From assembly GCF_015637705.1 (NCBI RefSeq), contig NZ_JADOBE010000013.1:1-64000 (forward strand): a stretch of DNA of 64,000 nt, in the 5' to 3' direction. Source of the DNA: Pseudomonas sp. N040. GTDB taxonomy: Bacteria > Pseudomonadota > Gammaproteobacteria > Pseudomonadales > Pseudomonadaceae. The stretch's first letter is position 1; each line of letters begins with the position of its first letter. Positions 18,494 to 26,955 of this stretch are shown here, in pieces. Made by a program: the position numbers and the translations under genes. The notes under the pieces were generated by a model. The model had not been told where the DNA came from and did not search any database. It was given only the letters and a program-made list of their open reading frames with translations.

Positions 18494-18650
18494 GCCAAGG
18501 CGCACGGCTCAAGCACCAGGAAAGTCCTGGCCGGTCGGCCGGGACCTGCTTCAAGCGAACGCAGCAGCCTCTGTGCCAACAGGCAACCAAGCAGACCGTG
18601 CACAGCTGCTCCTTGGCGGCAGCCGTGAATGCGCAGCAGCGGCAGACCTG

Positions 18651-19103
18651 TCAGTGCTTGTACTGCAACCGTATCTCGGCCCCTTCCACGGACTCGAGGT
18701 AGTCCTCACTCAACTGGTCGTTGGTGAGCAGACGCCCATTGAGCTGAAAACTGCTCTCCGGCTTGGGCTTTTCAACGAACAGCGGTGGCAACAGGGATTC
18801 GGCTTGCGGAACGGACGCCGGGCTGTCGCCGGCGGTCAGCTCGTCAATCAACTGCGGTGGCAGGCTGAGATCCACAGGAGCAGGCGGCAGCCTCGGTAGA
18901 GGCTCCACCTTGATCTCGCGGCTGACGGTGGCCGGAGTGACCGCCGCAGGCTGCGCGACGGTTACCGGCGGCACCTGCGGAACAACCGGAACGGCGGTCG
19001 GCGCTGACTTGGGCACGGGCACGGGCACGGGCTCCGGGGATTGTTCATCACCGCAGGCCGCAAGCAACAGGCTCAGCGCCACCAGCCAGCAACGCCTGTT
19101 CAT
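18651..19103 (-). CDS. Proline/valine-rich putative lipoprotein
   Basis: The protein has 150 residues. It begins with a lipoprotein signal (MNRRCWLVALSLLLAAC, lipid Cys17) and continues with a low-complexity Pro/Val linker (VPVPVPKSAPTAVPVVPQVPP, about 26-46) typical of proteins that cross the periplasm or peptidoglycan. The C-terminal half (about 110-150) is more normal, with no recognised domain. It is the last of four same-strand genes that includes an OmpA-like protein, so an envelope role is plausible. The function is unknown. Confidence 0.7.
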   Translation of the reverse strand: MNRRCWLVALSLLLAACGDEQSPEPVPVPVPKSAPTAVPVVPQVPPVTVAQPAAVTPATVSREIKVEPLPRLPPAPVDLSLPPQLIDELTAGDSPASVPQAESLLPPLFVEKPKPESSFQLNGRLLTNDQLSEDYLESVEGAEIRLQYKH

Positions 19104-19187
19104 TTCAGCAGCGGACTGGCGCTGCTGACTGGCGCGGTCGGAAGCGCCCGGCAGCGCCAGGCCAGGCATTTGCGCTGAACCCCGTCA

Positions 19188-19994
19188 TCAGCGCGCCGGG
19201 CCCATCTGCCCGTTCTGATCGGAAAAGACAATTTCCACCCGACGGTTCTGTGCCCGGCCGCGCGTGGAGGCATTGTCGGCAACCGGATAGGCCTCGCCAT
19301 AGCCGGCAACGGAAATGCGCTTGGCATCGACGCCCAGGTCAACCAGCACATCGGCAATCGACTGTGCCCGCTCGCGGGACAGCTGGAGGTTATCCGCTTC
19401 CTCGCCGTTGCTGTCGCTGTAACCCTCGACGCGAATCACCCGACGCGGATTCAACTGAAGAAACTGCACCAGCTTGAGTACGGTGCGATTGGCCGCAGGC
19501 GTCAGGTTGGCACTGCCACCGGCAAACAGCACATCGCCGAGGGTCATCACCAGGCCGCGCTCGGTTTCGCTGCTGTCGAGGCTGACCAGCTGCTCCTCGG
19601 CCCACTCCTTGCGCTGCTGCATGGTCAGCAGCTTGGCTTCGCGCAGGGTCAACTGCAGGCTCTGCAACTGCAGGCCGAGCTTTTCTTCCTGCAGCTGGTT
19701 TTGCGCCAGACGACTCTGCTGCACGGCGATCTCGCTGTAGCGCTGGCTCAGGTAGGCATAGTGTGCGACATCCCTGGAGCTGCCCCAGTAGGTCGCCAGT
19801 TGCTCGGCACGGGCCAGCGATTCGCCGGCACGAACCACATCCTTGGGTGCACTGCGCAAGGCTTCCGGGTCGTCCTTGATCTGCTCAAAACTGGCGCGGG
19901 CGCTTTCAAGCGCCTGCTCGGTCGCCTGTTGAGTACTGCAACCGGCCAGCAGGAGCAGGACGAAACTGCCAAGGATCATCGGTTGACGTTTCAT
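19188..19994 (-). CDS. OmpA family lipoprotein with DUF4398-like N-terminus
   Basis: The protein has 268 residues. Signal and lipobox are MKRQPMILGSFVLLLLAGC (Cys19). Residues 20-150 are helical (QEEKLGLQLQSLQLTLREAKLLTMQQRKEWAEEQ), like DUF4398 proteins. The C-terminal OmpA domain (about 155-260) shows NRTVLKLVQFLQLNPRRVIRVEGYSDSNGE and LSRERAQSIADVLVDLGV...GYGEAYPVADN...NRRVEIV, which binds peptidoglycan. Its start overlaps the end of the upstream DUF4398 gene by four bases (ATGA), so they are translated together. Confidence 0.9.
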   Translation of the reverse strand: MKRQPMILGSFVLLLLAGCSTQQATEQALESARASFEQIKDDPEALRSAPKDVVRAGESLARAEQLATYWGSSRDVAHYAYLSQRYSEIAVQQSRLAQNQLQEEKLGLQLQSLQLTLREAKLLTMQQRKEWAEEQLVSLDSSETERGLVMTLGDVLFAGGSANLTPAANRTVLKLVQFLQLNPRRVIRVEGYSDSNGEEADNLQLSRERAQSIADVLVDLGVDAKRISVAGYGEAYPVADNASTRGRAQNRRVEIVFSDQNGQMGPAR

Positions 19995-20344
19995 GGCTGC
20001 GCTCCCAACTGCTTGCGCAATCTGGCAATTTTCGATTGCAGATCCGCCAGTTGAGCCTCGCTCTTGGCCACCAGCACTTTCACTTCGGCCAGCCGGGCAT
20101 CCAGCTCGGCCTGCTCGGCCAGGATGCGCGCCCGCTTGTAGTCATGCTCACCCATGTTCTTCTCGGCCAGCGCCAGTTTGTCCTGGGCCAGCTTCATCTC
20201 TGCCACCTGGCTGTCGGCACCCACCGAGGCGGCCTGGTCGACCACCTGCCGGGTAAGCAGCAATTGCGCATTGGGCGCCGGATCGTTGGCACATCCGACC
20301 AGGGCGACAGCGGCCAGGGCCGCGAGCAAGCAATGGTTTTTCAA
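19991..20344 (-). CDS. DUF4398 domain lipoprotein
   Basis: The protein has 117 residues: lipoprotein signal LKNHCLLAALAAVALVGC (Cys18), then a coiled-coil-like helical stretch (DSQVAEMKLAQDKLALAEKNMGEHDYKRARILAEQAELDARLAEV). Start choice: no ATG is in frame before the signal; a TTG at 20344 overlaps the stop of the upstream gene by two bases, which fits translational coupling. It pairs with the downstream OmpA/DUF4398 gene and probably forms part of the same envelope structure. Confidence 0.75.
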   Translation of the reverse strand: MKNHCLLAALAAVALVGCANDPAPNAQLLLTRQVVDQAASVGADSQVAEMKLAQDKLALAEKNMGEHDYKRARILAEQAELDARLAEVKVLVAKSEAQLADLQSKIARLRKQLGAQP

Positions 20345-21141
20345 GGGCGAATCCTGGGCGGCTGCTGGGCCTGCCAAAGCTGTAAATTCTGTTGCAACAG
20401 GGTTTCCGGCACGCCGGCACCAACCAATTCTGTCATTTTTCTGGCCAGTTGTCCGCGCAGCTCGGCATCGTTGCACGCCGAGTTATGCGACAGCGCCAGA
20501 TACAGGCCGACACTGGAAACCGGCGGACCGCTAGCCTCGACCTGCCCGCTGATACCGAGCTGCGCCACCAGCGCCTGCGCCGGGTAGCGCTCGGCCAGAA
20601 CGTAATCGATCTCGCCAGCCACCAGTCGCGCAAAGGCTGGCGCCAGTTCAGGCGCGCGCTGCAGCGTCAGGCTTTCACGGGCGAAGCTGTCAAACTCCGA
20701 ACCCAGCGCAATACTGGTAGTCGCCATTCCGGAACGGCCGAGCAGATCGTCCCAGCCAGCGTAGGGAAACTGCCTGTCCTGCCGCATCCAGACCTGCGCA
20801 AGCGTCCGCTGCATGGCCGGATGGACATAGTCCATCTGTTCCAGTTGCTCAAGGCTCAAGCGGCTTGCCAGCAGCAGGTCGGCACGTCCGCTGCGCACAT
20901 CCTCCTCGGCCTCGGCGCGCGTGCCGGCGTACAGCAACTCGATCCTGATGCCCAGCTGCTGACCTATCTGCTTGAGCAAATCCGCATCGGCACCTATCAA
21001 GTGTCGGGGACTTTGCGGATCTCGCCACAGGTAGGGCGCATAGTCCGGACTGCCGGTAGCAACCAGCTTTTTGCAGCTCTCCGCGGCATTTGCATCAATT
21101 GCCAGCAGACCTGCCAGCACTATCAGACCCAGCAAACGCAT
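20341..21141 (-). CDS. Periplasmic substrate-binding protein (SBP family 3 type)
   Basis: The 266-residue product has signal peptide MRLLGLIVLAGLLAIDANA. The mature part has the family 3 pattern: LVATGSPDYAPYLWRDPQ, LIGADADLLKQIGQQLGIRIELLYAG, EAEEDVRSGRADLLLASRLS, and a late DYVLAERYPAQALVAQLG. Two ATGs compete; AAGGG lies eight bases before the one at 21141, which is chosen. It heads a four-gene run with the envelope lipoproteins. No transporter genes are adjacent, so it may be a sensor-like or orphan binding protein. Confidence 0.8.
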   Translation of the reverse strand: MRLLGLIVLAGLLAIDANAAESCKKLVATGSPDYAPYLWRDPQSPRHLIGADADLLKQIGQQLGIRIELLYAGTRAEAEEDVRSGRADLLLASRLSLEQLEQMDYVHPAMQRTLAQVWMRQDRQFPYAGWDDLLGRSGMATTSIALGSEFDSFARESLTLQRAPELAPAFARLVAGEIDYVLAERYPAQALVAQLGISGQVEASGPPVSSVGLYLALSHNSACNDAELRGQLARKMTELVGAGVPETLLQQNLQLWQAQQPPRIRP

Positions 21142-21210
21142 GACCATAACCCTTCCCGACTGCAATGCCACGTGTGAAAGCCTACGCGTAAAACGCCCCG
21201 CGCATAACAG

Positions 21211-21237
21211 CAAAAAGCCCGCGATTCGCGGGCTTTT
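21211..21237. terminator. Bidirectional intrinsic terminator
   Basis: AAAAAGCCCGCGA...CGCGGGCTTTTT is a GC-rich stem flanked by an A-run and a T-run. It lies between the binding-protein gene start and the etfA stop and ends the etfBA transcript. Confidence 0.9.
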
Positions 21238-21254
21238 TGCTGAAGCGGTGCCGG

Positions 21255-22184
21255 TTAAACCAGCTTTTCCAGCTCCGGTATAGCTTCGAACAGATCCGCC
21301 ACCAGACCGTAATCTGCCACCTGGAAGATCGGGGCCTCTTCGTCCTTGTTGATCGCAACAATGACTTTCGAGTCCTTCATCCCGGCCAGGTGCTGGATCG
21401 CGCCAGAGATACCAACGGCGATGTACAGCTGAGGCGCAACGATCTTGCCGGTCTGACCAACCTGCATGTCGTTCGGCACAAAGCCGGCATCGACCGCCGC
21501 ACGCGAAGCACCCACTGCAGCGCCAAGCTTGTCGGCGAGCGAATACAGGTGCTTGAAGTTGTCGCCATTCTGCATGCCACGACCGCCGGAAATAACGATC
21601 TTGGCGGCCGTCAGTTCCGGACGGTCGGACTTGGCCAGCTCTTCGCCGACAAAGGACGACTTGCCGGCATCGCCAGCGCCACTGACTGCTTCGATCGCGG
21701 CGGAACCGCCTTCGGCTGCCACGGCATCAAACCCGGTAGCACGCACGGTGATTACCTTCACGGCCGCCGACGACTGCACGGTAGCAATCGCATTACCGGC
21801 ATAGATCGGACGCTTGAAGGTGTCGGCACTTTCTACGGCAATGATCTCGGAGATCTGGTCTACATCCAGCAGGGCGGCAACGCGCGGCAGGATGTTTTTG
21901 CCATTGGCGGTCGCTGCAGCCAGCACGTGGCTGTAGTTCTTGCCCAGGTCGGCCACCAGCGGAGCAACATTCTCCGGCAGCTGATTGGCATAGGCTGCGT
22001 TGTCAGCCAGCAGAACCTTGCTGACGCCGGCTACTTTGGCGGCGGCTTCGGCAGCAGCACCACAGCCTGCACCGGCAACCAGCAGATGGACGTCACCGCC
22101 CATCTTCAGTGCCGCAGCAACAGTATTCAGGGTGGCAGGAGCCAGAGCGGCGTTAGTGTGTTCAGCAATAACCAAGATAGCCAT
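21255..22184 (-). CDS. etfA: Electron transfer flavoprotein alpha subunit
   Basis: The 309-residue FAD-binding subunit shows the N-terminal ETF domain ([23 protein letters not shown]) and C-terminal FAD site: [39 protein letters not shown], then [53 protein letters not shown]. With EtfB it accepts electrons from acyl-CoA dehydrogenases (for example AtuD at 13.4 kb and the one at 50.8 kb) and passes them to ETF-QO. It starts immediately after etfB. Confidence 0.97.
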   Translation of the reverse strand: MAILVIAEHTNAALAPATLNTVAAALKMGGDVHLLVAGAGCGAAAEAAAKVAGVSKVLLADNAAYANQLPENVAPLVADLGKNYSHVLAAATANGKNILPRVAALLDVDQISEIIAVESADTFKRPIYAGNAIATVQSSAAVKVITVRATGFDAVAAEGGSAAIEAVSGAGDAGKSSFVGEELAKSDRPELTAAKIVISGGRGMQNGDNFKHLYSLADKLGAAVGASRAAVDAGFVPNDMQVGQTGKIVAPQLYIAVGISGAIQHLAGMKDSKVIVAINKDEEAPIFQVADYGLVADLFEAIPELEKLV

Positions 22185-22934
22185 TTAGATTACCTTCGCC
22201 TCGTTCTTCAGTTTCTCGACCAGTTCAGCCACGGACTTGACCTTGATACCGGCGCTGCGTGCAGCCGGCGCTTCCACTTTCAGGGTCTTGACGCTCGAGC
22301 TGGTAGCAACGCCCAGTGCATCGGGAGTCACGACATCCAGCGGCTTCTTCTTGGCTTTCATGATATTGGGCAGCGATGCATAACGCGGCTCATTCAGGCG
22401 CAAGTCGGTAGTCACGATTGCCGGTAGGCTCAAGGCAACCGTCTGCAGGCCACCGTCGACTTCACGGGTCACGTTGACCTTGTCGCCAGCCACTTCCACC
22501 TTGGAAGCGAAGGTTCCCTGCGCAAAACCGCTGAGGGCCGCCAGCATCTGACCGGTCTGGTTGTTGTCGCTGTCGATCGACTGCTTGCCGAGGATCACCA
22601 ACTGGGGCTGTTCCTTGTCGACTACCGCCTTGAGCAGCTTGGCGACTGCCAGCGAGTTCAGCTCATCGGCGCACTCGACCAGAATGGCGCGATCCGCCCC
22701 CAGGGCCAATGCGGTACGCAATTGCTCCTGAGCGGTGCCAGGGCCGATGGTGACCACGACGATTTCCGTCGCAACACCCTTTTCCTTCAGGCGAACAGCT
22801 TCTTCCACTGCGATTTCGCAAAAGGGGTTCATCGACATCTTGACGTTGGCGAGATCAACGCCAGAGTTATCCGCCTTGACGCGAACCTTGACGTTGTAGT
22901 CAACAACTCGTTTGACAGCTACAAGAACCTTCAT
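22185..22934 (-). CDS. etfB: Electron transfer flavoprotein beta subunit
   Basis: The 249-residue AMP-binding ETF subunit begins [20 protein letters not shown]. The family signature lies in [45 protein letters not shown] (about 154-198). It forms the heterodimer with EtfA; the two genes abut. The leader region contains a -35/-10 pair and, further upstream, a PsrA-type box shared with the divergent ETF-QO gene. Confidence 0.97.
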   Translation of the reverse strand: MKVLVAVKRVVDYNVKVRVKADNSGVDLANVKMSMNPFCEIAVEEAVRLKEKGVATEIVVVTIGPGTAQEQLRTALALGADRAILVECADELNSLAVAKLLKAVVDKEQPQLVILGKQSIDSDNNQTGQMLAALSGFAQGTFASKVEVAGDKVNVTREVDGGLQTVALSLPAIVTTDLRLNEPRYASLPNIMKAKKKPLDVVTPDALGVATSSSVKTLKVEAPAARSAGIKVKSVAELVEKLKNEAKVI

Positions 22935-23050
22935 GAATTCCTCGGTACTCTCCGGTGAATAAAGATGTCGCCAAGCCTGGCTTGGCCGCTCGGCTGATCC
23001 GCAGTACCAGTTTGCCAGGCAGGGCCGGCTCAGGTGGAACGGGGGCGCTT

Positions 23051-23079
23051 ATCTTGACTGCAACCTTTTACAGGGTCAA
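23051..23079 (-). promoter_or_regulatory. Candidate etfBA promoter
   Basis: On the minus strand TTGACC and CAAGAT are spaced by 17 bases, about 120 bases before etfB. The -10 match is only fair. Confidence 0.4.
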
Positions 23080-23143
23080 TACGTGAATCCAACCCGGCTA
23101 CAAAGCTTCTACCAGCCTTGCCCTGTCAGGGCTGGAAAGAATT

Positions 23144-23157
23144 CAAACGAACGTTTG
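23144..23157. promoter_or_regulatory. PsrA-type operator (CAAAC-N4-GTTTG)
   Basis: CAAACGAACGTTTG matches exactly the known Pseudomonas PsrA motif (G/C)AAAC-N2-4-GTTT(G/C). It lies in the etfB/ETF-QO gap directly upstream of the ETF-QO promoter. PsrA is released by long-chain fatty acids, and etf genes are reported PsrA targets in P. aeruginosa. Confidence 0.75.
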
Positions 23158-23159
23158 GA

Positions 23160-23188
23160 TTGTACTGACTAACCATGCACACTAGAAT
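23160..23188 (+). promoter_or_regulatory. Candidate ETF-QO promoter
   Basis: TTGTAC and TAGAAT lie 17 bases apart, beginning three bases after the PsrA-type box, which would place a bound repressor over the -35 region. Confidence 0.55.
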
Positions 23189-23260
23189 CTGTCCAACCTG
23201 CATTAGACAGGCCCACTTCCCAATAGTGACAAAGTAAAAGTCTTGAGCAGGAGATAGTCT

Positions 23261-24925
23261 GTGGAACGCGAATACATGGAATTCGACGTCGTCATCGTCG
23301 GCGCCGGCCCCGCTGGCCTGTCCGCCGCTTGCCGACTGAAGCAGAAGGCCGCCGAAGCGGGTAAAGAAATCAGCGTTTGCGTGGTCGAGAAGGGTTCCGA
23401 AGTCGGCGCCCACATCCTCTCCGGCGCCGTCTTCGAACCTCGCGCCCTGAACGAGCTGTTCCCGAACTGGAAGGAACTCGGCGCGCCGTTGAACACTCCG
23501 GTCAAGCGCGATGACATCTACCTGCTGAAAAATGCAGAAAAGGCCTCCAAGCTGCCGAACTTCGTTGTGCCAAAAACCATGCACAACGAAGGCAATTACA
23601 TCATATCCCTGGGTAACCTGTGCCGCTGGCTGGCCCAGCAGGCGGAAGGCCTGGGCGTCGAGATCTACCCGGGCTTCGCCGCCCAGGAAGCGCTGATCGA
23701 CGAGAACGGTGTCGTCCGTGGCATCATCACCGGCGACCTCGGGGTAGACCGTGAAGGCCATCCGAAAGAGGGTTACTACACCCCCGGCATGGAACTTCGC
23801 GCCAAGTACACCCTGTTCGCCGAAGGCTGCCGCGGCCATATTGGCAAGCAACTGATCAGCAAATACAACCTGGATTCCGATGCCGACGCTCAGCACTACG
23901 GCATTGGCATCAAGGAAATCTGGGACATCGACCCCGCCAAGCATGAGGAAGGCCTGGTAATTCACACGGCAGGCTGGCCATTGTCCTTGATCGACAGCGA
24001 AAACACCGGCGGCTCGTTCCTCTATCACCTGGAAAACAATCAGGTGGTAATCGGCCTGATCGTCGACCTGTCCTACAGCAATGCCTTCCTCTCGCCATTC
24101 GACGAGTTCCAGCGCTACAAGCATCACCCGGTAGTTGCCCAGTACCTGGAAGGCGGCAAGCGTGTGGCTTACGGTGCTCGTGCCATCTGCAAGGGCGGCC
24201 TGAATTCGCTGCCGAAGATGGTCTTCCCGGGCGGCGCACTTATTGGCTGTGATCTCGGTACCCTGAACTTCGCCAAGATCAAGGGCAGCCACACCGCCAT
24301 GAAGTCCGGCATGCTCGCAGCCGACGCCGCAGCAGAAGCCCTGCTGGCAGGCAAGGAAGGCGGCGACCAGTTGACGGGTTACGTGGATACCTTCAAGTCC
24401 AGCTGGCTGTACGACGAACTGTTCCGCAGCCGCAATTTCGGCCCGGCCATTCACAAGCTCGGCGTGTTCTTCGGTGGCGCGTTCAACTTTGTCGACCAGA
24501 ACATTTTTGGCGGCAAGCTGCCACTTACCCTGCATGACCTGACACCTGACTATGCCCACCTGAAACCGGCTGCCGAATGCACGCGCATCGAGTATCCGAA
24601 GCCGGATGGCAAGCTGAGCTTTGACAAGCTGTCCTCGGTGTTCCTGTCCAACACCAACCATGAAGAAGAGCAACCCTGTCACCTGCGCCTGACCGATCCG
24701 AGCATACCGCTCAGCCGCAACCTGCCACTGTACGACGAGCCGGCTCAGCGCTACTGCCCGGCTGGCGTCTACGAAATCGTCACTCAGGAAGATGGCGAGA
24801 AGAAGTTCCAGATCAACGCGCAGAACTGCGTGCACTGCAAGACCTGCGACATCAAGGATCCATCGCAGAACATCACCTGGGTGGCACCCGAGGGCACCGG
24901 CGGCCCCAACTACCCGAACATGTAA
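23261..24925 (+). CDS. Electron transfer flavoprotein-ubiquinone oxidoreductase
   Basis: The 554-residue membrane-associated FAD/4Fe-4S enzyme passes electrons from ETF to ubiquinone. FAD site: VVIVGAGPAGLSAACRL (10-26); then VEKGSEVGAHILSGAVFEPRAL; the ubiquinone and membrane region is in the middle (GRAICKGGLNSLPKM-like stretch). The C-terminal cluster domain has CPAGVYEI and NCVHCKTCDIKDP. The start is GTG at 23261 with AGGAG seven bases upstream. It is divergent from etfBA and ends at a clear terminator. Confidence 0.96.
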   Translation: MEREYMEFDVVIVGAGPAGLSAACRLKQKAAEAGKEISVCVVEKGSEVGAHILSGAVFEPRALNELFPNWKELGAPLNTPVKRDDIYLLKNAEKASKLPNFVVPKTMHNEGNYIISLGNLCRWLAQQAEGLGVEIYPGFAAQEALIDENGVVRGIITGDLGVDREGHPKEGYYTPGMELRAKYTLFAEGCRGHIGKQLISKYNLDSDADAQHYGIGIKEIWDIDPAKHEEGLVIHTAGWPLSLIDSENTGGSFLYHLENNQVVIGLIVDLSYSNAFLSPFDEFQRYKHHPVVAQYLEGGKRVAYGARAICKGGLNSLPKMVFPGGALIGCDLGTLNFAKIKGSHTAMKSGMLAADAAAEALLAGKEGGDQLTGYVDTFKSSWLYDELFRSRNFGPAIHKLGVFFGGAFNFVDQNIFGGKLPLTLHDLTPDYAHLKPAAECTRIEYPKPDGKLSFDKLSSVFLSNTNHEEEQPCHLRLTDPSIPLSRNLPLYDEPAQRYCPAGVYEIVTQEDGEKKFQINAQNCVHCKTCDIKDPSQNITWVAPEGTGGPNYPNM

Positions 24926-24994
24926 TCCTGCAGCATGCAAAAGGCTGCCTGGCAGACCCTGTGAAAACCTGGCCCTCAGGCCAGCAGATGTAGC

Positions 24995-25025
24995 AAATGC
25001 CCATATCGAGAGATGTGGGCATTTT
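24995..25025 (+). terminator. Intrinsic terminator after ETF-QO
   Basis: AAATGCCCATATC and a matching ATGTGGGCATTTTT form a stem followed by a T-run, 70 bases after the ETF-QO stop. Confidence 0.85.
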
Positions 25026-25030
25026 TGTTT

Positions 25031-25258
25031 ATGGGCTACATCCAAGGCGAAGCACGCAACCAGGACAGCGTGTCTCCGTTGTCATTGAATGAATGGATTC
25101 CAGACGAGCATCTGGTGCGGGTGATGGCGGCTTAGGTCGCGCGCCTGGATCTGGCACTGCCGGGGTTCCGCAAGGCTCCGCCGCAAAAGACCGGGCGCCC
25201 GGGCAATGTTGCAGCGATGTGGCTGTTAGGGCGTCTGGCGCCAGACTTCATAAGCATC
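25031..25258 (+). pseudogene. IS1182-family transposase remnant
   Basis: The frame from 25031 reads MGYIQGEARNQDSVSPLSLN, then EWIPDEHLVRVMAA, an amber stop at 25133, VARLDLALPGF, TGRPGN, and ends MWLLGRLAPDF. These are the N-terminal landmarks of IS1182-family transposases. Between GRPG and MWLLGRLAPDF about 35 residues normally present are deleted, and everything downstream is lost. Inactive relict; no terminal repeats recognised. Confidence 0.8.
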
Positions 25259-25268
25259 ACTCGCGCCG

Positions 25269-25577
25269 GTAGATCGCAAAAACGGTTGCCAGCAAGCCCA
25301 TCCGTTCAAGCGCAGGCCAAGCCGACAGGTAGCCCGCGCGATCAATTTGTTACTCCAGGGGCACGCCGGTGACCACGCAAAGGAATTTGCCGGGCATGAG
25401 CGCAGTGCCCATCGAAGCCAGTGCCAGGTCCATTGTGCCGCTCCATAGTCATCCTGGCAGCGCGACACCAATGACAATACCAACGACCTGCTCCGGCAGT
25501 ATTTCCCCAAGGCCGACGAGTTCAGCAAGCAGGTCGCCCGGCAGGGCGAAACAAAAACCATCAATCAACTGCAATAA
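25269..25577 (+). pseudogene. IS30-family transposase remnant (C-terminal)
   Basis: One frame reads VDRKNGCQQAH, then RQVARAINLLLQGHAGDHAKEFAGHE, an amber stop at 25446, SSWQRDTNDNTNDLLRQYFP and ends at 25577. This follows the IS30 C-terminal order (DRKS, D-NG-KEFAGHE, PWQRG-NENTNGLLRQYFPKG). The catalytic DNGKEF is changed to DHAKEF and the frame is interrupted, so it is dead. It abuts the IS1182 relict, which suggests one IS inserted into or beside the other before decay. Confidence 0.75.
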
Positions 25578-25783
25578 TCAGCCTGACGCAGCCAATAAAC
25601 CTGCTCCGGATTACCAACTCGCCATAAACAAGACTTCCCCACGCGAACCTGAACAAGCATTTTCAGGCTCTGCGCGCGTAGCCAGCCGGCAACGGATACT
25701 GCTCAATAAAAATCCCCAGGACCGCCCACATCCATGACGCTTGCCGCTATGCTTGAGCGGCTTGAGACTGCCAGGAGCATCCG

Positions 25784-26188
25784 ATGAAGATTATCCAGCC
25801 CATCCGTCTGGCACTGCCGGTTTGCCTGGCCCTGCTGGGCGCCTGCACCTCGCAACCCGCCAGTGTGGAAATCCAGGAAGACCAGCAACCCGAGTGCCCG
25901 CTGGAGCTTTATCGCGGGCAGACACTGACAATCAACCTGCCGAGCAACCCGACCACCGGCTTTCGCTGGGTGCTGGTCAAGGCTGCGCCAGGCGTACTGA
26001 CGTCCCTGGGCCCCGAGGTCTATACCACCCCGGAAGATGCCGGCATGGTTGGCGGCGCCGGTAGATCCACCTGGCGCTTTCGCGCCTATCAGGCCGGCCA
26101 GGATGCCCTGCTGATGCAATACCAGCGGCCCTGGGAGCAGGCTGTGGCACCGGCGAAAACCTTTGCCTGCGAGATCAGCGTGGACTGA
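25784..26188 (+). CDS. Chagasin-like protease inhibitor (I42 family) lipoprotein
   Basis: The protein has 134 residues. Lipoprotein signal with LALLGAC (Cys22). The inhibitor domain (about 45-134) shows the three loop motifs of the family: NPTTGFRW, a glycine-rich loop before STWRFRA (GGAGRSTWRF), and RPW in QYQRPWEQA. Members inhibit papain-type cysteine proteases. It is probably envelope-bound. The gene follows the IS relicts and is followed by a YhhN gene in the same direction, 69 bases away. Confidence 0.85.
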   Translation: MKIIQPIRLALPVCLALLGACTSQPASVEIQEDQQPECPLELYRGQTLTINLPSNPTTGFRWVLVKAAPGVLTSLGPEVYTTPEDAGMVGGAGRSTWRFRAYQAGQDALLMQYQRPWEQAVAPAKTFACEISVD

Positions 26189-26257
26189 GCCCACTCCGGA
26201 CAAGCCCGAATTCCAGCGGATAACTTACCCCCAACCTGCCCTTGTGGAGAAATGCCT

Positions 26258-26911
26258 ATGCGCTGGCTACTGCTAGCCCTGATCAGCGGACTCGTATTCA
26301 TCTACGGTCTTTATGTCGACTCGACGGAATTGCGCCTGATAACCAAAGGCCTGCCGGTCATCGCACTGATCTTCTGGCTGGGCGCGGCACCGGCCGGCAC
26401 CTATCGGCGCTGGATCAGCCTCGGGCTGCTGTTCGGCCTGGGCGGCGATATCCTGCTGGACATACCGGAGGAACACCTGGCCAATCAGTTCGTCTTCGGC
26501 CTGGGCTCGTTCCTGATCGGTCACCTGGCCTATATCCGCGCGTATACCAGTGACAGCCGGCGCCTGGCGCCCGTGGGCCTGCTGTTCGCACTGGCCTGCG
26601 GTGGCAGCATGCTGAGCATGCTCAACAGTTCACCGGATGGACTCGGGGCGTTTTTCCTGCCGGTGGCCGTCTACGCGCTGGTCATCAGCTGCATGCTCTG
26701 GCGTGCCATTGCCCGCCTGGGCGTGGACGGCATCCCGCGCGACGCTGCCTGGCTCGCGGCGGGCGGCGCCCTGCTGTTCGTGATCTCGGATGCCATGATC
26801 GGCATCAACCGCTTCGTGCAGCCGTTCGAAGAAGCCAAGTACGCGATCATCATCACCTACTGGCTGGGCCAGTTCGGCATTGCCGCGTCGGCCATGCGCC
26901 GCAACGCCTGA
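26258..26911 (+). CDS. YhhN family membrane protein (lysoplasmalogenase-like)
   Basis: This inner-membrane protein has 217 residues and about eight hydrophobic helices. Family features include LGLLFGLGGDILLDIPEEH (acidic pair in a helix) and LLFVISDAMIGINRF near the C-terminus. YhhN/TMEM86 proteins hydrolyse the vinyl ether of lysoplasmalogens in animals; the bacterial substrate is unclear. ATGs at 26252 and 26258 compete; GGAG lies eight bases before the second, which is chosen. Confidence 0.85.
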   Translation: MRWLLLALISGLVFIYGLYVDSTELRLITKGLPVIALIFWLGAAPAGTYRRWISLGLLFGLGGDILLDIPEEHLANQFVFGLGSFLIGHLAYIRAYTSDSRRLAPVGLLFALACGGSMLSMLNSSPDGLGAFFLPVAVYALVISCMLWRAIARLGVDGIPRDAAWLAAGGALLFVISDAMIGINRFVQPFEEAKYAIIITYWLGQFGIAASAMRRNA

Positions 26912-26918
26912 CATCGGC

Positions 26919-26944
26919 GCGCGGCAACCCCGGGTTCGCCGCGC
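26919..26944. terminator. Hairpin between convergent YhhN and marC genes
   Basis: GCGCGGC and GCCGCGC enclose an inner AACCC/GGGTT pair, giving a near-perfect 12-bp stem in the 44-base gap. No T-run is present. Confidence 0.4.
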
Positions 26945-26955
26945 ACCCTTTGCTG

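Noticed and set aside
18494..18650. Terminator after atuG
   Set aside because: A GTCC-GGCC/GGCC-GGAC hairpin is present near 18520-18545 but has no T-run and an irregular stem.
23126..25045. Long open frame on the minus strand opposite ETF-QO
   Set aside because: Shadow of the strong ETF-QO frame in high-GC DNA; no family features and no ribosome-binding site.
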